From: Odontocerum albicorne
Lineage: Eukaryota; Arthropoda; Insecta; Trichoptera; Odontoceridae
Direction: 5' to 3'
NCBI GenBank assembly: GCA_949825065.1
Contig: OX463849.1
Span: forward strand, 41,475,234-41,539,233
DNA: 64,000 bases
Part shown: in pieces, positions 43,602 through 54,639 of the stretch
Layout: each line of letters opens with the position of its first letter
How positions within the stretch are numbered: the stretch's first letter is position 1
Notes under the pieces: model-generated
What the model saw: the letters and a program-made list of their open reading frames with translations, nothing else
Databases searched by the model: none
Told to the model about the DNA's origin: nothing
Program-made: the position numbers and the translations under genes

Positions 43602-44527
43602 CGGTAAGGGAGTTCGTCAAGGAGACACTATTTCCCCAAAATTATTCACAGCTACACTTGAATACATATTTAAAAAACTAGAATGGGAAAATAAAGGCCT
43701 GGTGATTGATGGAAAATACCTGAGCCATTTGAGATTTGCAGACGATATCGTTATATTCTTACAAACTTACTAAACCCGAATGATCTTCAGCACCAACTGC
43801 AAGAATTGGCAGAGGTCAGCAAAGGAGTTGGTTTAAAAATGAATATTTCAAAAACCAAATATTTGATGAACGGCTTTGCTACCCCAAAACCAGTAAACGT
43901 AGATGGAAAGCCGCTTGAACTTGTCCAGGAATATGTGTATCTGGGCCAACTTATTTCCTTTGTAGGTGGCATATCGGAGGAAATAGCACGAAGGACAAAG
44001 CTGGCGTGGAGCTCATTTGGACGTTTGAACAACATCTTCAAAAGTAATCTCCCAATATCCTTGAAGCGAAGGGTTTACAACCAGTGCATTCTTCCAGTAC
44101 TTACGTATGGCTGCGAGACATGGACGCTCACAGTAAAGAACACACAAAAGCTCCAGACCGCACAAAGGGGCATGGAGAGATGCATGTTGGGATATACTAA
44201 AAGAGACCGTAAACGAAACACCTGGATTCGCAATATAACAAAGGTAGAAGACGTTATAAAGGTGTGCAAAAGAATGAAGTGGCGATGGGCCGGACACGTA
44301 GCCAGAATGTCAGACTCCCGATGGACATCCGAAATAATCCAATGGTACCCAAGAGGCATAAAGAGGCCCAGAAGAAGACCGAAGGTACGCTGGATAGATG
44401 AAATCAGGAAGCATGGCAGCATCACATGGCATCAACGAGCAAAAAACCGAACTATTTGGAGTCGACTTGGGGAGACCTTCATCCAGCAGTGGATCGACCC
44501 TGGTTAACAATGATGTTGATGATGATG
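43602..44527 (+). mobile_element. LINE with (TGATGA)n-type end, 5'-truncated
   Basis: Flanked by a 9-bp direct repeat, ataagtagt, at 43593-43601 and 44528-44536. It contains the RT palm to the C-terminus. The 3' end after the stop is only about 20 bp and consists of tgatgttgatgatgatg, a short-repeat tail as in some RTE-type LINEs. A decayed relative is at 19690-20080 (minus). Confidence 0.85.
43612..44507 (+). pseudogene. LINE reverse transcriptase C-terminal half, one frameshift
   Basis: The first frame (43612-43773) reads VRQGDTISPKLFTATLEYIF and LSHLRFADDIVIF, with the catalytic FADD at 43735-43746. A one-base frame change near 43765 leads into the second frame, open to 44507. That frame reads LQELAEVSKGVGLKMNISKT, YVYLGQLISF, EIARRTKLAWSSFGRLNNIF, LKRRVYNQCILPVLTYGCET, MKWRWAGHVARM and RRRPKVRWIDEIRK. 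Conserved order: palm, thumb, then a basic C-terminal region probably involved in RNA or DNA binding. Otherwise undamaged, so fairly young. No start because of the truncation. Confidence 0.92.
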
Positions 44528-44618
44528 ATAAGTAGTAAGGGAAAATAACCGCTAGTATGGCATTGCTTAATTTTTGTGAAGATATTCAATTAAAAGAAGT
44601 CCATTTATTAATTGATGA

Positions 44619-44794
44619 GTATAGTACCCGGCGGTAAGTAATACACATCGGATTTAAGAAAGATACTGTCGCTTTGTAGAGCGTCGTCTCTGTTGCACGG
44701 ACTATTAGCGCATCGTGCGACGGAGACGACGCTCTACAAAGCGAGAGTCTCTTTCTTAAGCCCGATGTGTATCACTTATCGCCGGGTACTATAC
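44619..44794. mobile_element. Palindromic MITE
   Basis: A near-complete inverted repeat of about 80-bp arms (gtatagtacccggcggtaag ... cttatcgccgggtactatac) around the loop gactattagcg. Arm sequences include acacatcgg.tttaagaaag and tgtagagcgtcgtctc. The ends can be read as TA-flanked tagtacccgg...ccgggtacta, which fits a TA-target element. A 9-bp direct repeat, aattgatga, lies at 44610-44618 and 44810-44818, but it does not abut both ends. Confidence 0.85.
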
Positions 44795-44884
44795 TTCTCA
44801 ACATATCTGAATTGATGATTACACACATTGAAGTTAGTGAATTGGAGATTACATTGTTTTCGATTCCATCTATTGAGCTTTTGG

Positions 44885-44992
44885 GTTTTAAGAACCACTG
44901 GAATAGGTAGGAATCGAACCCTCAACCTCCGGGTCGGAAGACAGAGATCTTATCAATGTACACGGAAGTCGACCTTTAGATAAAAATCACCC
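44885..44992 (-). mobile_element. tRNA-derived SINE head
   Basis: Minus strand: tgtacattgataagatctct, ctgtcttccgacccggaggt, gggttcgattccta (B box). Same SINE group as 21086 and 23561. Confidence 0.7.
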
Positions 44993-45164
44993 TTAAAAAG
45001 AATCTTACATTGTCATCACACAAATCTTAATTAAAAACCACCCTGTGTAATTCTGCGTTGTTGTATGTTTTAATTGTAACTATAGAAGCCTTGAAACAAG
45101 AAGGCAAGAATCCATTGCGATATTCCTAATAAAGGTTTTCCAAGGTTCCTTTAACTGTCCCGCG

Positions 45165-45459
45165 ATTCTAGAAGCACTAAGTTTATATGTACCCAATAAA
45201 TATATCCGTGCAAGGAATCACCCTCTGTTCTACATACCAACTTACAGGACGAATATCATGGCTAAACACTCAGTCACGCGTGGTATAGAGATATTGAACC
45301 AACTGAATGACACGGTTTATATATTCTCGGTACCGTCTAGCAGTATGAGAAGAATCCTGGCTGATATTATTCCTAACGAATAAGCTAACGCTAGAAGCAA
45401 ACCCTCTTTGTGTAACAGGAGAAATCCGTGCAAAGTGGATAAAAAAAAAAAAAAAAAAA
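45165..45459 (+). mobile_element. LINE 3' end with poly(A), copy 1
   Basis: Encodes ILEALSLYVPNKYIRARNHP, LFYIPTYRTNIMAKHSVTRG and IEILNQL...SVPSSSMRRILADIIPNE before a stop at 45379-45381. A short UTR and an A19 tail (45441-45459) follow. This L..YVP..YIR.R...F..P..RTN...S...RGI..LN.L pattern is the C-terminus of a LINE RT protein. The copy at 48082-48386 is about 97% identical on the opposite strand. Confidence 0.85.
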
Positions 45460-45661
45460 GTTCGTCTATACTCTTATAGTCAGATTTCTTAACGTGTTCT
45501 GAATTCAGCGTACTTTTTATTTTTTCTCTTTTCATTATTTTCCAATGAGGTTCGTAGATGAAGGGTTTACTGTGTCTCTCTTCGGTCGTTTTTCGCCTTC
45601 TCCCTCCGTCCTTTATCTCGACAATGTCAAGATCCATGCTACATGTCCACTTTTTATCTTA

Positions 45662-45800
45662 CAAAATTAAATGTTGCACTTACAGGGCGTAATTAAATGT
45701 TGCACTTACAGGGCGTAATTAAATGTTGCACTTACAGGGCGTAATTAAATGTTGCACTTACAGGGCGTAATTAAATGTTGCACTTACAGGGCGTAATTAA
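45662..45800. repeat. 26-bp tandem repeat, five units
   Basis: ttaaatgttgcacttacagg + gcgtaa repeated from 45667, with no visible differences. Confidence 0.97.
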
Positions 45801-45999
45801 ACTCATTAATACGTAATGCCAAAGCATTTAAAGTTTCGGACTGGTACCTAACATAAACGAAGTTCATTTGTCTGATATTTAATTTTGAATTCTTTTTCAG
45901 TTTTAAACTTCCTCTTGTCGAGAAATAATTTTTGACAAACAAGTTTTCTGGCATGTCGAGAAATGTTTTCAAATTATATCATTCAAAATTGATGTTTAA

Positions 46000-46300
46000 T
46001 GTATATCGTTTTTTTTTGTTTTTTTCCTTTGCCTCAGAATGTGTTTATTTTTTTTTATCTACGTGTACAAAGGTGTGGTCTGAAAAACATATGATGTCCT
46101 CACGGCCAGACTCGCCCTATATTGGCGGGAGTGTATCTCGACCAGGGAGATGTAATGAGATGAGCCCAGATATTTTGATAGCTTCTCTCTTAAATGTATT
46201 TTCCTTGTCACTATCTTATAATATATATGCAATTTCAGAATTTGTTTATATTATGTGCGTACTATGTTGTTATCAATAAACCTATATTTATTTATTTTAT
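46000..46300 (+). mobile_element. LINE 3' UTR, plus-strand copy
   Basis: acaaaggtgtggtctgaaaa, ctcgccctatattggcggga, gtgtatctcgaccaggga and caataaacctatatttattt match the minus-strand element at 36430-36850. The AT-rich tail is at 46272-46300. No coding part remains. Confidence 0.7.
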
Positions 46301-46375
46301 ATCCTTAGACCAGAAACTTTGGAACTTACTGGATATATAATCAATTTTGATACGTTCAATCGTTTATGGTATCTT

Positions 46376-47403
46376 AATTGCAGTAATACACATTGAGATG
46401 TTACACAATTGCAGTAATACACATTGAGATGTTACACAATTGCAGTAATACACATTGAGATGTTACACAATTGCAGTAATACAAATTGAGATGTTACACA
46501 ATTGCAGTAATACACATTGAGATGTTACACAATTGCAGTAATACACATTGAGATGTTACACAATTGCAGTAATACACATTGAGATATTACACAATTGCAG
46601 TAATACACATTGAGATGTTACACAATTGCAGTAATACACATTGAGATCTAACACAATTGCAGTAATACACATTGAGATGTTACACAATTGCAGTAATACA
46701 CATTGAGATGTTACACAATTGCAGTAATACACATTGAGATGTTACACAATTGCAGTAATACACATTGAGATGTTACACAATTGCAGTAATACACATTGAG
46801 ATGTTACACAATTGCAGTAATACACATTGAGATGTTACACAATTGCAGTAATACACATTGAGATGTTACACAATTGCAGTAATACACATTGAGATGTTAC
46901 ACAATTGCAGTAATACACATTGAGATGTTACACAATTGCAGTGATACACATTGAGATGTTACACAATGACGCATCTGATAGGAACCAAGAATATATCGAT
47001 GATATTATATTTAGTTGAATGCCGTAAAGATCGATAACACGTTACACAATTGCAGTAATACACATTGAGATGTTACACAATTGCATTAATACACATTGAG
47101 ATGTTACACAATTGCAGTAATACACATTAAGATGTTACACAATTGCAGTAATACACATTGAGATGTTACACAATTGCAGTAATACACATTGAGATCTTAC
47201 ACAATTGCAGTAATACACATTGAGATGTTACACAATTGCAGTAATACACATTGAGATGTTACACAATTGCAGTAATACACATTGAGATGTTACACAATTG
47301 CAGTAATACACATTGAGATGTTACACAATGACGCATCTGATAGGAACCAAGAATATATCGATGATATTATATTTAGTTGAATGCCGTAAAGATCGATAAC
47401 ACG
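46376..47403. repeat. 31-bp minisatellite in two blocks with a duplicated 74-bp spacer
   Basis: The unit is ttgcagtaatacacattgag + atgttacacaa. Block 1 (46376-46967) has about 19 units and block 2 (47042-47329) about 9, with single-base variants. Each block is followed by the same 74-bp non-repeated segment (gacgcatctgataggaacca ... gatcgataacacg) at 46968-47041 and 47330-47403. The block plus spacer was duplicated as a unit. Confidence 0.97.
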
Positions 47404-47502
47404 TTTCGTTGTAATTACACAAAAGCATAAATCTTTTTAGCGCAGAACTGAACGAATGTGTTTATATTATAAGGTTATATTTTCAATTATAACCTGACTC
47501 GC

Positions 47503-47647
47503 GTGATTCTCCATCATTTACTTGCCTCACACTCATTGCGTGTGTTTAACGTGATTCTCCATCATTTACTTGCCTCACACTCATTGCGTGTGTTTAACGT
47601 GATTCTCCATCATTTACTTGCCTCACACTCATTGCGTGTGTTTAACG
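47503..47647. repeat. 48-bp tandem repeat, three units
   Basis: gtgattctccatcatttact + tgcctcacactcattgcgtg + tgtttaac, three identical units. The period of 48 keeps a frame open; the 77-residue frame is an artefact. Confidence 0.97.
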
Positions 47648-48080
47648 CGGACTTGCAGCATAGTTTTGCAGTATTACATCTTGACGTTTTTTTTTATCAT
47701 TATCAGCAATTTCTTTTTAAACCAATGCCCACATAAAAACGGACTGGCGAAATTCAAACTTTAAAATGATCTGGGTATCAAACTGGGCAAGAAAATGTTC
47801 ATCAGAAGATGTTTATTTATTCATTACTTTATTCATTTATATTCGTGTCCGAAACATCAATTATTAATGGTGCTACGTGTTGTCAGTAGGAGGAAATGGA
47901 GATTGCCCTATCATTCGCATCAATCAGGTCTTACCCCAAGCATATAATCCCGATGTTCGGATGAGTTAGTGTGAGTTTTGAGCCCTGTATAGTCTCACAA
48001 TTACATCTATCACTACTTAAAGAAACCCCGTATCTATATATTCATCTTGTGTCTAGTCATCTCTACCCATACTTTATTTC
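47648..48080. other. Unassigned sequence
   Basis: No supportable feature. Confidence 0.4.
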
Positions 48081-48081
48081 T

Positions 48082-48386
48082 TTTTTTTTTTTTTTTTTTA
48101 TCCACTTTGCATGGATTTCTCCTGTTACACAAAGAGGGTCTGCTTCTAGCGTTAGCTTATTCGTTAGGAATAATATCAGCCAGGATTCTTCTCATACTGC
48201 TAGTCGGTACCGAGAATATATCAACCGTGTCATTCAGTTGGTTCAATATCTCTATACCACGCGTGACTGAGTGTTTAGCCATGATATTCGTCCTGTAAGT
48301 TGGTATGTAGAACAGAGGGGGATTCCTTGCACGGCTATATTTATTGGGTACATATAAACTTAGTGCTTCTAGAATCGCGGGATTTC
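48082..48386 (-). mobile_element. LINE 3' end with poly(A), copy 2
   Basis: The reverse complement encodes the same C-terminus as 45165-45459 (IPTYRTNIMAKHSVTRGIEI ... MRRILADIIPNE). Few substitutions (for example DIFSVPTSS instead of YIFSVPSSS). The poly(A) is the T-run at about 48083-48100. Confidence 0.85.
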
Positions 48387-48389
48387 AAA

Positions 48390-49384
48390 AGTATAAGAGT
48401 GACGGCTGAACAGTTAGAAGATTTAATAAAAGTTACAATACATGTTTCTGTCGCCGATGTTTTATATTTAATTTTTGTGATATAATGTAATGTGATCATA
48501 TTTTCCAAGGTTGAATGTGTATATCAAACACACAATTTGTTATCACTGAAGCTTGTCAGGTTGTTTTTCAATAACATCCTGGTAGCATACGTCCGTATAG
48601 TCAAGTATTGGACAAAACAGAGAGTGGACGAGTAAAAATTTGGTGTCAGTTGGCAAATACGTGTATCTTTATAAGTGGAAGGTAAAGAAGGTCCTACATT
48701 GTACCACTTTTATTTGATCTCGTCACACGGGAATGGCATCTTAATTAATTATATGGTTATTTTCTGTTTGACTTAATTTGATTGTGAAACTTTTAATATA
48801 ATTGGTGGAAGAATGTCAGCGTTTAATTATATATATCATTAAATGAACAGAAATCTCTAGACCCTGGAATTTTAATACTCTACTTATCACGTTAAACGAA
48901 TAAAAATAAATTTCACTTGATTTTTTTATATTAACACTTGCCACCCTGTTTTTATATTAACTTATGGATAGCGAGTGACCAGGATTTATATTTAATTTGA
49001 TTATTCGACGTTTTAATACATAATAAAAATATTTTTATAGCTAATTACAAAAAATAACCTAGCAGATTTTGCATAATTTTAATTTGAAACATACGTTTTT
49101 CACTGGATGCTTAGCGTCCAGCACCGTGGCTGGCGGAATTTTTTAGCACAGTAAGGCAAGTGTTAAACATTCGTTTTGATATCGACAACTAGTTTGTTTT
49201 GCAATATTTCATCTTATCTCATCGGCGTCGTAGCCTAATGCTCAGCATAACTCAAAAACTAGACTAGATTTTCCTTTAAACATTAATTAATGGTTTTCTG
49301 TTTCTGTATCTTAGAGCATAATTTACTAACAGATAAAAAGTATTATAATAAATCTGCCCAAACGAAATATATAAAACCCGAGTC
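48390..49384. other. Unassigned AT-rich sequence
   Basis: No supportable feature. Confidence 0.4.
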
Positions 49385-50300
49385 CCTTGGTGACAGAGAA
49401 TCATTTCAAGCAACTAGACCACATTTTGTAATCAATGGAACCGAATAGTCAAATATTATCAAATCCCTTGGTGAAAGAGAATCATTTCAAGCAATAGACC
49501 ACATTTTGTAATCAATGTAACCGAATAGTCAAATATTATCAAATCCCTTGGTGAAAGAGAATCATTTCAAGCAACTAGACCACATTTTGTAATCAATGGA
49601 ACCGAATAGTCAAATATTATCAAATCCCTTGGTGAAAGAGAATCATTTCAAGCAACTAGACCACATTTTGTAATCAATGTAACCGAATAGTCAAATATTA
49701 TCAAATCCCTTGGTGAAAGAGAATCATTTCAAGCAACTAGACCACATTTTGTAATCAATGTAACCGAATAGTCAAATATTATCAAATCCCTTGGTGAAAG
49801 AGAATCATTTCAAGCAACTAGACCACATTTTGTAATCAATGGAACCGAATAGTCAAATATTATCAAATCCCTTGGTGAAAGAGAATCATTTCAAGCAACT
49901 AGACCACATTTTGTAATCAATGGAACCGAATAGTCAAATATTATCAAATCCCTTGGTGAAAGAGAATCATTTCAAGCAACTAGACCACATTTTGTAATCA
50001 ATGTAACCGAATAGTCAAATATTATCAAATCCCTTGGTGAAAGAGAATCATTTCAAGCAACTAGACCACATTTTGTAATCAATGGAACCGAATAGTCAAA
50101 TATTGTCAAATCATTTCAAGCAACTAGACCACATTTTGTAATCAATGGAACCGAATAGTCAAATATTGTCAAATCATTTCAAGCAACTAGACCACATTTT
50201 GTAATCAATGGAACCGAATAGTCAAATATTGTCAAATCATTTCAAGCAACTAGACCACATTTTGTAATCAAAAGAACCAAATTGTCAAATATTATATTTT
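49385..50300. repeat. 81-bp tandem repeat with a 63-bp derivative
   Basis: About nine units of 81 bp (aaatcccttggtgaaagaga ... gaatagtcaaatattatc) are followed by three units of 63 bp that lack 18 bp (cccttggtgaaagagaat). A G/T variant in caatg(g/t)aacc runs G,T,G,T,T,G,G,T,G across the long units. The 63-bp units share tattgtc, showing that they spread from one deleted unit. Confidence 0.96.
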
Positions 50301-50317
50301 AATAGAAGTACTTCTTG

Positions 50318-50572
50318 TAAAATTGTAATTTGTTTTTATCAAACATTGTTTATTCTACATGTTATAACGGTATAACCTTACCGGTTTCAAGGCTTTCACC
50401 TCATAATCAAGGGAGCATAAACATGACTTATTTGTGCTCCCCTGATGATGAGGTGAAAGCCTTGAAACCGGTAGGGTTATACCGTTATAAAAAGTGGAAT
50501 AAACAGTGTTTGATAAAAAAAAATTACAATGTCTTTAAACCTCCACAATGTTAATGCCTTAACTATAAATAA
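50318..50572 (+). mobile_element. Foldback element, copy D
   Basis: Same family as 12830-13097: ttgtaatttgtttttatcaa, accggtttcaaggctttcac, a short loop (catgacttat), then the mirrored arm and the outer cctccacaatgttaatgcct with taactataaa at the right. Direct repeats are imperfect (ttgtaaaat/ttgcaaaat), so the boundaries are approximate. Confidence 0.82.
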
Positions 50573-50674
50573 TATATTTTGCAAAATACTTCGTTAAAGC
50601 TCTTGAAATTGGCATAAGAATTTAACGGGAGCTTTAAGTGTTAAATAATTCTATTTAAAAATGAAGTATGCATT

Positions 50675-50978
50675 CTCTCCCTGGCTCCATCCCAACTCAT
50701 TGTCTGCGAAGACTGTTGGGGTCAGCTCTCCTCGTCCTCAGGTTGTATGCTCTTCTGTCCCGGACTACGTCCACCAGGCCGTGCCTCTGCATCAGGTTAT
50801 CTTTTTGCACCACCCATGAATTCTTTGGTCTTCCTCTGGTTGCTATTCGAGGAAGATCCATGGAGATTGCCTGGTTCACAATGTGATCGGGTGCTCTACG
50901 TCCAACGTGTCCATACCATCTCAATCGCCTCTCCTCCATCTTGCTGTTGATGTCTGTAACACCCAGGCTTTCACGATT
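50675..50978 (-). mobile_element. RTE-like LINE, 5'-truncated, copy 3
   Basis: The minus strand encodes SLGVTDINSKMEERRLRWYG, HVGRRAPDHIVNQAISMDLP, RGRPKNSWVVQKDNLMQR and VVRDRRAYNLRTRRADPNSL in one open frame. It is shorter than copies 1 and 2. The right boundary is near 50978, where a 17-bp repeat begins. Target duplication not certain. Confidence 0.88.
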
Positions 50979-50979
50979 A

Positions 50980-51047
50980 GGCATTATAAATACTAAGGCA
51001 TTATAAATACTAAGGCATTATAAATACCAGGAATTATAAATACTAAA
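50980..51047. repeat. 17-bp tandem repeat, four units
   Basis: ggcattataaatactaa at 50980, 50997, 51014 (with cc) and 51031 (ggaatt variant). Confidence 0.9.
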
Positions 51048-51355
51048 TTAATTAAGAAGTCTACATTTGCTTAAGTGTTGCGAAAGAACTGATTTCAAAC
51101 TTTGTCTCTTTGTATTCAAGTCCCTTGATAGGATACCTCAATTGTATCTTTTGGATCTGCGCCAGAGAGATGTCGCTTGGGAGAAGAGCAGAACTTGGAG
51201 GTTGATTATGTATTCATCAAATAAATGAATTGTTCCGAATTGATCCGATATAGCGGGGTATTATGACAGGGTTTTTGCCGTTTCTGATTCTGTGGCGAGG
51301 AATGATCTACTTCAAATTATTAGAGGTCTTATCGAAATTTATGATTTTGTATGAA
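51048..51355. other. Unassigned sequence
   Basis: No supportable feature. Confidence 0.4.
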
Positions 51356-51640
51356 TTCTACCGACATACGAGTACGCTACACTACACCTAAAACCGAATG
51401 TATTTCTATCACATATTGGAAGATCTACAAAGGTTTCTTTTTAGTCCGTTTTGCCTTTGTAATTTTTCTGCAGTTTTCTTACCAAATATGGTTTTCTATA
51501 CATATTCAATTCATTTGTTTTTTATTTTGTAATATTTTTAACCTGTCAACGAAAATGGGTTCGAATCTTGAGGAAAGCGCGCTTAAGGAGAGTCCGCTCT
51601 CTACTCCGTCGTTTTATTATTATTAAAAATGTTGCTTACT
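51356..51640 (+). mobile_element. Dispersed repeat A, copy 4
   Basis: Inverted relative to copies 2 and 3: catattggaagatctacaaa, ggtttctttttagtcc, ttttcttaccaaatatggtt, then a B-box-like gggttcgaatc and gagagtccgctctct. TACGAGTA at 51367-51374 lies at the position homologous to 24651. The 91-residue frame is not conserved in other copies. Confidence 0.7.
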
Positions 51641-52009
51641 CATTTAAAAGGACCTCACGTGAATTATAAACGAAACTACCACGTTCAGAATCCATAAAGT
51701 ATAGACGTTCTTCAGAGGACTATAAAAAGTCACTCGTTGATAGAATATGGAATGTGAAAATTCGAGGAACCCTAATCATACCAATGAAAATAGAGGATTT
51801 ATTTGCGGTGACGCGTGCAGGTCATAGGAATTTGAATAAATTCATCTAGAATTTTCAACGTTACCCTAGAAAGAGGAAGTTCACCAGCGGATCTCCCTAG
51901 GATTCTGACATAGCAGGTGGAATGATTGCGTAATGAAAGGAACTGAAAATGGAATAGATAGCCAGAATCCAAGATATGAGGTGATACTTGAACCACGACC
52001 CAAAATTAC

Positions 52010-52400
52010 ATACATACATACCATCACGCCATTTCCCTGTTTTGGCAAACAGGGAGGACAATGCGCCAGACTTCTCTTACTTCTTACTTTTCCTTCTTTC
52101 AAAATATTATTCTTTTAATCTTACCATAATTTCCTTGGTCTTCCTCTACGACGTCCTCCACTCACATTTGCATTGTATATTTGTTTTTTAAATCTTTCTT
52201 CATTCATTCGATCTACATACACAAACTATCTCAGCTTGTTCTTCTTGATATTACTTAATACATCAAGTTATTTGTCATACATTGTCACACTATATATTAT
52301 TCTATGTTTACATATTTTTGCAGCATGAATCCAGCTCTTTTCAGTGTTTTCAATTTTGTTAATACATATGAATGGTTGAATTAAAATAGGCACTAAGTAC
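52010..52400 (-). mobile_element. Family V LINE 3' end
   Basis: taccatcacgccatttccct, gacaatgcgccagacttctc, ttaatcttaccat, ttggtcttcctctacgacg, caaactatctcagcttgttc. Matches the copies at 2985, 12250 and 28945. Decayed. Confidence 0.65.
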
Positions 52401-52557
52401 CAAAAAAAAAACAAAAAAAACTAAGTATGCAGTTTCGTTCTATATGTCCGTGTCCATCTTTAATTCCCATACACCAAGAATGATACTAAAATACTATTGT
52501 GGACTATCATGCTAGCAGATTTTAAAACTGTCCGGTTCGAGCTTATGTATTTTTGTA

Positions 52558-53511
52558 CTAGGCGTATCCAGAAAGTAAGTGTACTGAGGCTCTCACGACC
52601 GGATGGATTTTATTTTCGACATGTTGGCTACACTTCCGTGTAGCCTGACCCTTCCCCTCCGCAACGAGATCGGTTCGAGGTCAGTATGTTGAGAAGTGTC
52701 GACGCGACAGCACGTTTCGTGAAAAATGTCATTCCAATATCCCGCCAAGTGCGAAATAAATAATGCCGGGCAAGAGTTTTTGAGGCGCTGCAAACTCCAT
52801 GGAGATGAATTTCTCCGCTCCATCGTTACTGGAGATGAAACTTGGGTTGCACACTACACGCCTGAAACCAAAATTCAGTCTCAACAGTGGCGTCACACCT
52901 CTTCACCCTCCGCCAAAAAGTTCAAAACCACAATTTCAGCCAAGAAAATCATGGCATCCGTGTTTTGGGACTGTCAAGGCATAATTTTAATTGAATATAT
53001 GCCTCAAGGGGAGACCATTAACCCGGCAAGATACTGTGAGACCCTAAAAAAATTGCGGAGGGCGATTCAAAACAAGAGGAGAGGCATGCTGACAAAGGGA
53101 GTCTGCCTGCTGCACGACAATCCAAGACAACACTCGGCCAACGCCACGAAGGAACTGCTCGCCTCGTTTAAATGGGATGTCCTGAACCATCCCGCGCATT
53201 CCCCTGACCTAGCACCTTCAGATTACTATCTCTTTACCTCCCTGAAGCTGCACATGGGTGGAAAAAGGTTTTCAACCGACGAGGAGGTAAAGGAGGAGGT
53301 GGAGAATTGGACGTAGGGGTTGGCGGGGAACTACTTCGAGGAAGGCATCAAAAAGTTGATACCCCGCTTCACCACCTCCATTGAGAGGAATGGCGACTAT
53401 GTCGAAAAATAGCTTACATATGTACTACGGTAACCACGTAATTTTTTAGTTTAAATATAAAAAATTGTAACCTACAAAAATTCAGTACACTTAATTTCTG
53501 GATATGCCTCG
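52558..53511 (+). mobile_element. Catalytic-domain-only mariner derivative, copy 2
   Basis: The 954-bp element lies between TA dinucleotides (52556-52557, 53512-53513). The left end is mutated (ctaggcgtatccagaaagta); the inverted right end is cgaggcatatccagaaatta. The hairpin ggctacac-ttcc-gtgtagcc is at 52626-52645. It has the same missing N-terminal half as 34516-35458. Confidence 0.92.
52686..53412 (+). pseudogene. Mariner transposase, DNA-binding half deleted, copy 2
   Basis: ATG at 52686 (MLRSVDATARFVKNV). A local change at 52755-52770 introduces a stop. The frame resumes with GQEFLRRCKLHGDEFLRS and the full DD34D set: IVTGDETWV (Asp encoded near 52834), LLHDNPRQH and SPDLAPSDYYLF. Both of the last two Asp residues are present, 34 residues apart. 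A single GAG-to-TAG change at 53314-53316 stops the frame; after it the end LAGNYFEEGIKKLIPRFTTS is intact. It would not bind its own ends even if repaired in evolution, as the helix-turn-helix region is absent. Confidence 0.92.
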
Positions 53512-53513
53512 TA

Positions 53514-53885
53514 GATAGACGTTATACAATATCAAGTGAAACTATAGTCGTATATATATAAGAATAAAATAAACCCTTTAATTTAATTAGGAGTTAATCA
53601 ATATTATGGTTAAGATGCTAAATAGTTAAACCAGAAAGTAAAAGGTCATGAAGTTGATCCCATTAAAGTGATTAGGGAATATAAATCAGGATGCAAGCGT
53701 GCATACTCTGCAAACCACATACCAACATGTTGCAAGTACTTAACCAGACCTCCGACTCCTTTCGTAAGCAAGAAAATCATAAGTTATCATCTTGAGAGTG
53801 GGTACCTGTTAAGTTTTAATTTTCACCAGTAAAAGATTACAACCCATTTATCTAAACTTTCTTAATCCAGTACAATATCTTATTT
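53514..53885. other. Unassigned sequence
   Basis: No supportable feature. Confidence 0.4.
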
Positions 53886-54080
53886 TAGTTTTGTTTAAAA
53901 GTAAACAAGGTTACTTAGCTACTACCTTTCAACCCTTACACTGAACTTATATAACATACTCTTGGGTATTTTTTTTTTTTGTGATATTTTAATCTGTCAA
54001 TAATAGTGGGTTCGAGTCCCGAGTTGGAACGCCCTTGAAGAGAGCCTGCTTTATAAACGGCGCCATATAAATTGTCATTT
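53886..54080 (+). mobile_element. Dispersed repeat A, partial copy 5
   Basis: cacttgaacttatata-like sequence, gtgatattttaatctgtcaa, then gggttcgagtcccgagttgg (a strong B box) and cgcccttgaagagagcctgc. The best-preserved tRNA-like end of this family. Confidence 0.65.
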
Positions 54081-54635
54081 TATTTTTATTTGCACTCACG
54101 CGTCTTTTGTTCGGTTTGTAACTTTTCTTACATTTTACAGAGTAATTAATGTCTGCGATAATAAAAATATCATTACGCATCAGAAATTCACTTAGCAAAC
54201 CAGAACAGAAGCTTAAAGGCATCGTGAAACGAACTCTTGAGAAACTAAGAGTAGATGGAAGCTGGGAAGAGACAGCGAGTGACTTATCGACTTGAAGAAA
54301 AAATGCCTGTAGGCTAACGCTCTTCATGAGTTATACGACAATCTGTGTTACGTAGGTTTAATACAGGCGCTTGGTAGTGGCAACAATCGAGGAACTTTTT
54401 TTTTTCAGTAATTGCGGCAAGTTATTAGAATTGTGCTCAAGAGAAATGTCTTAATCGATCAGATTATCATGTGTAATAATAATGAGAAAAATACCATCTT
54501 ATCATGTCCCTTTTGGGGTTCCGAGAAAACGCAGTTCTCTACTTTATTATATCTTGGCACACGTCTTTCACTTATGCCTTGTTCATAGAACTCATCGCTT
54601 CTCTCAAGGCATACGAGTACGTTATCTCTTATTTT
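54081..54635. other. Unassigned sequence
   Basis: The 112-residue minus frame at 53989-54327 overlaps repeat A and is not recognised. TACGAGTA at 54612-54619. Confidence 0.4.
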
Positions 54636-54639
54636 AATG

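Noticed and set aside
44610..44818. Nine-bp direct repeat aattgatga as the target duplication of the MITE
   Set aside because: The right repeat lies 15 bp beyond the inverted-repeat end, so a TA target fits better.
46376..47330. CRISPR-like array of 31-bp units
   Set aside because: The units are directly adjacent with no unique spacers, no cas genes are present and the sequence context is an animal genome. It is a minisatellite.
47503..47736. 77-codon frame over the 48-bp repeat
   Set aside because: The repeat period is a multiple of three, so the open frame is an artefact.
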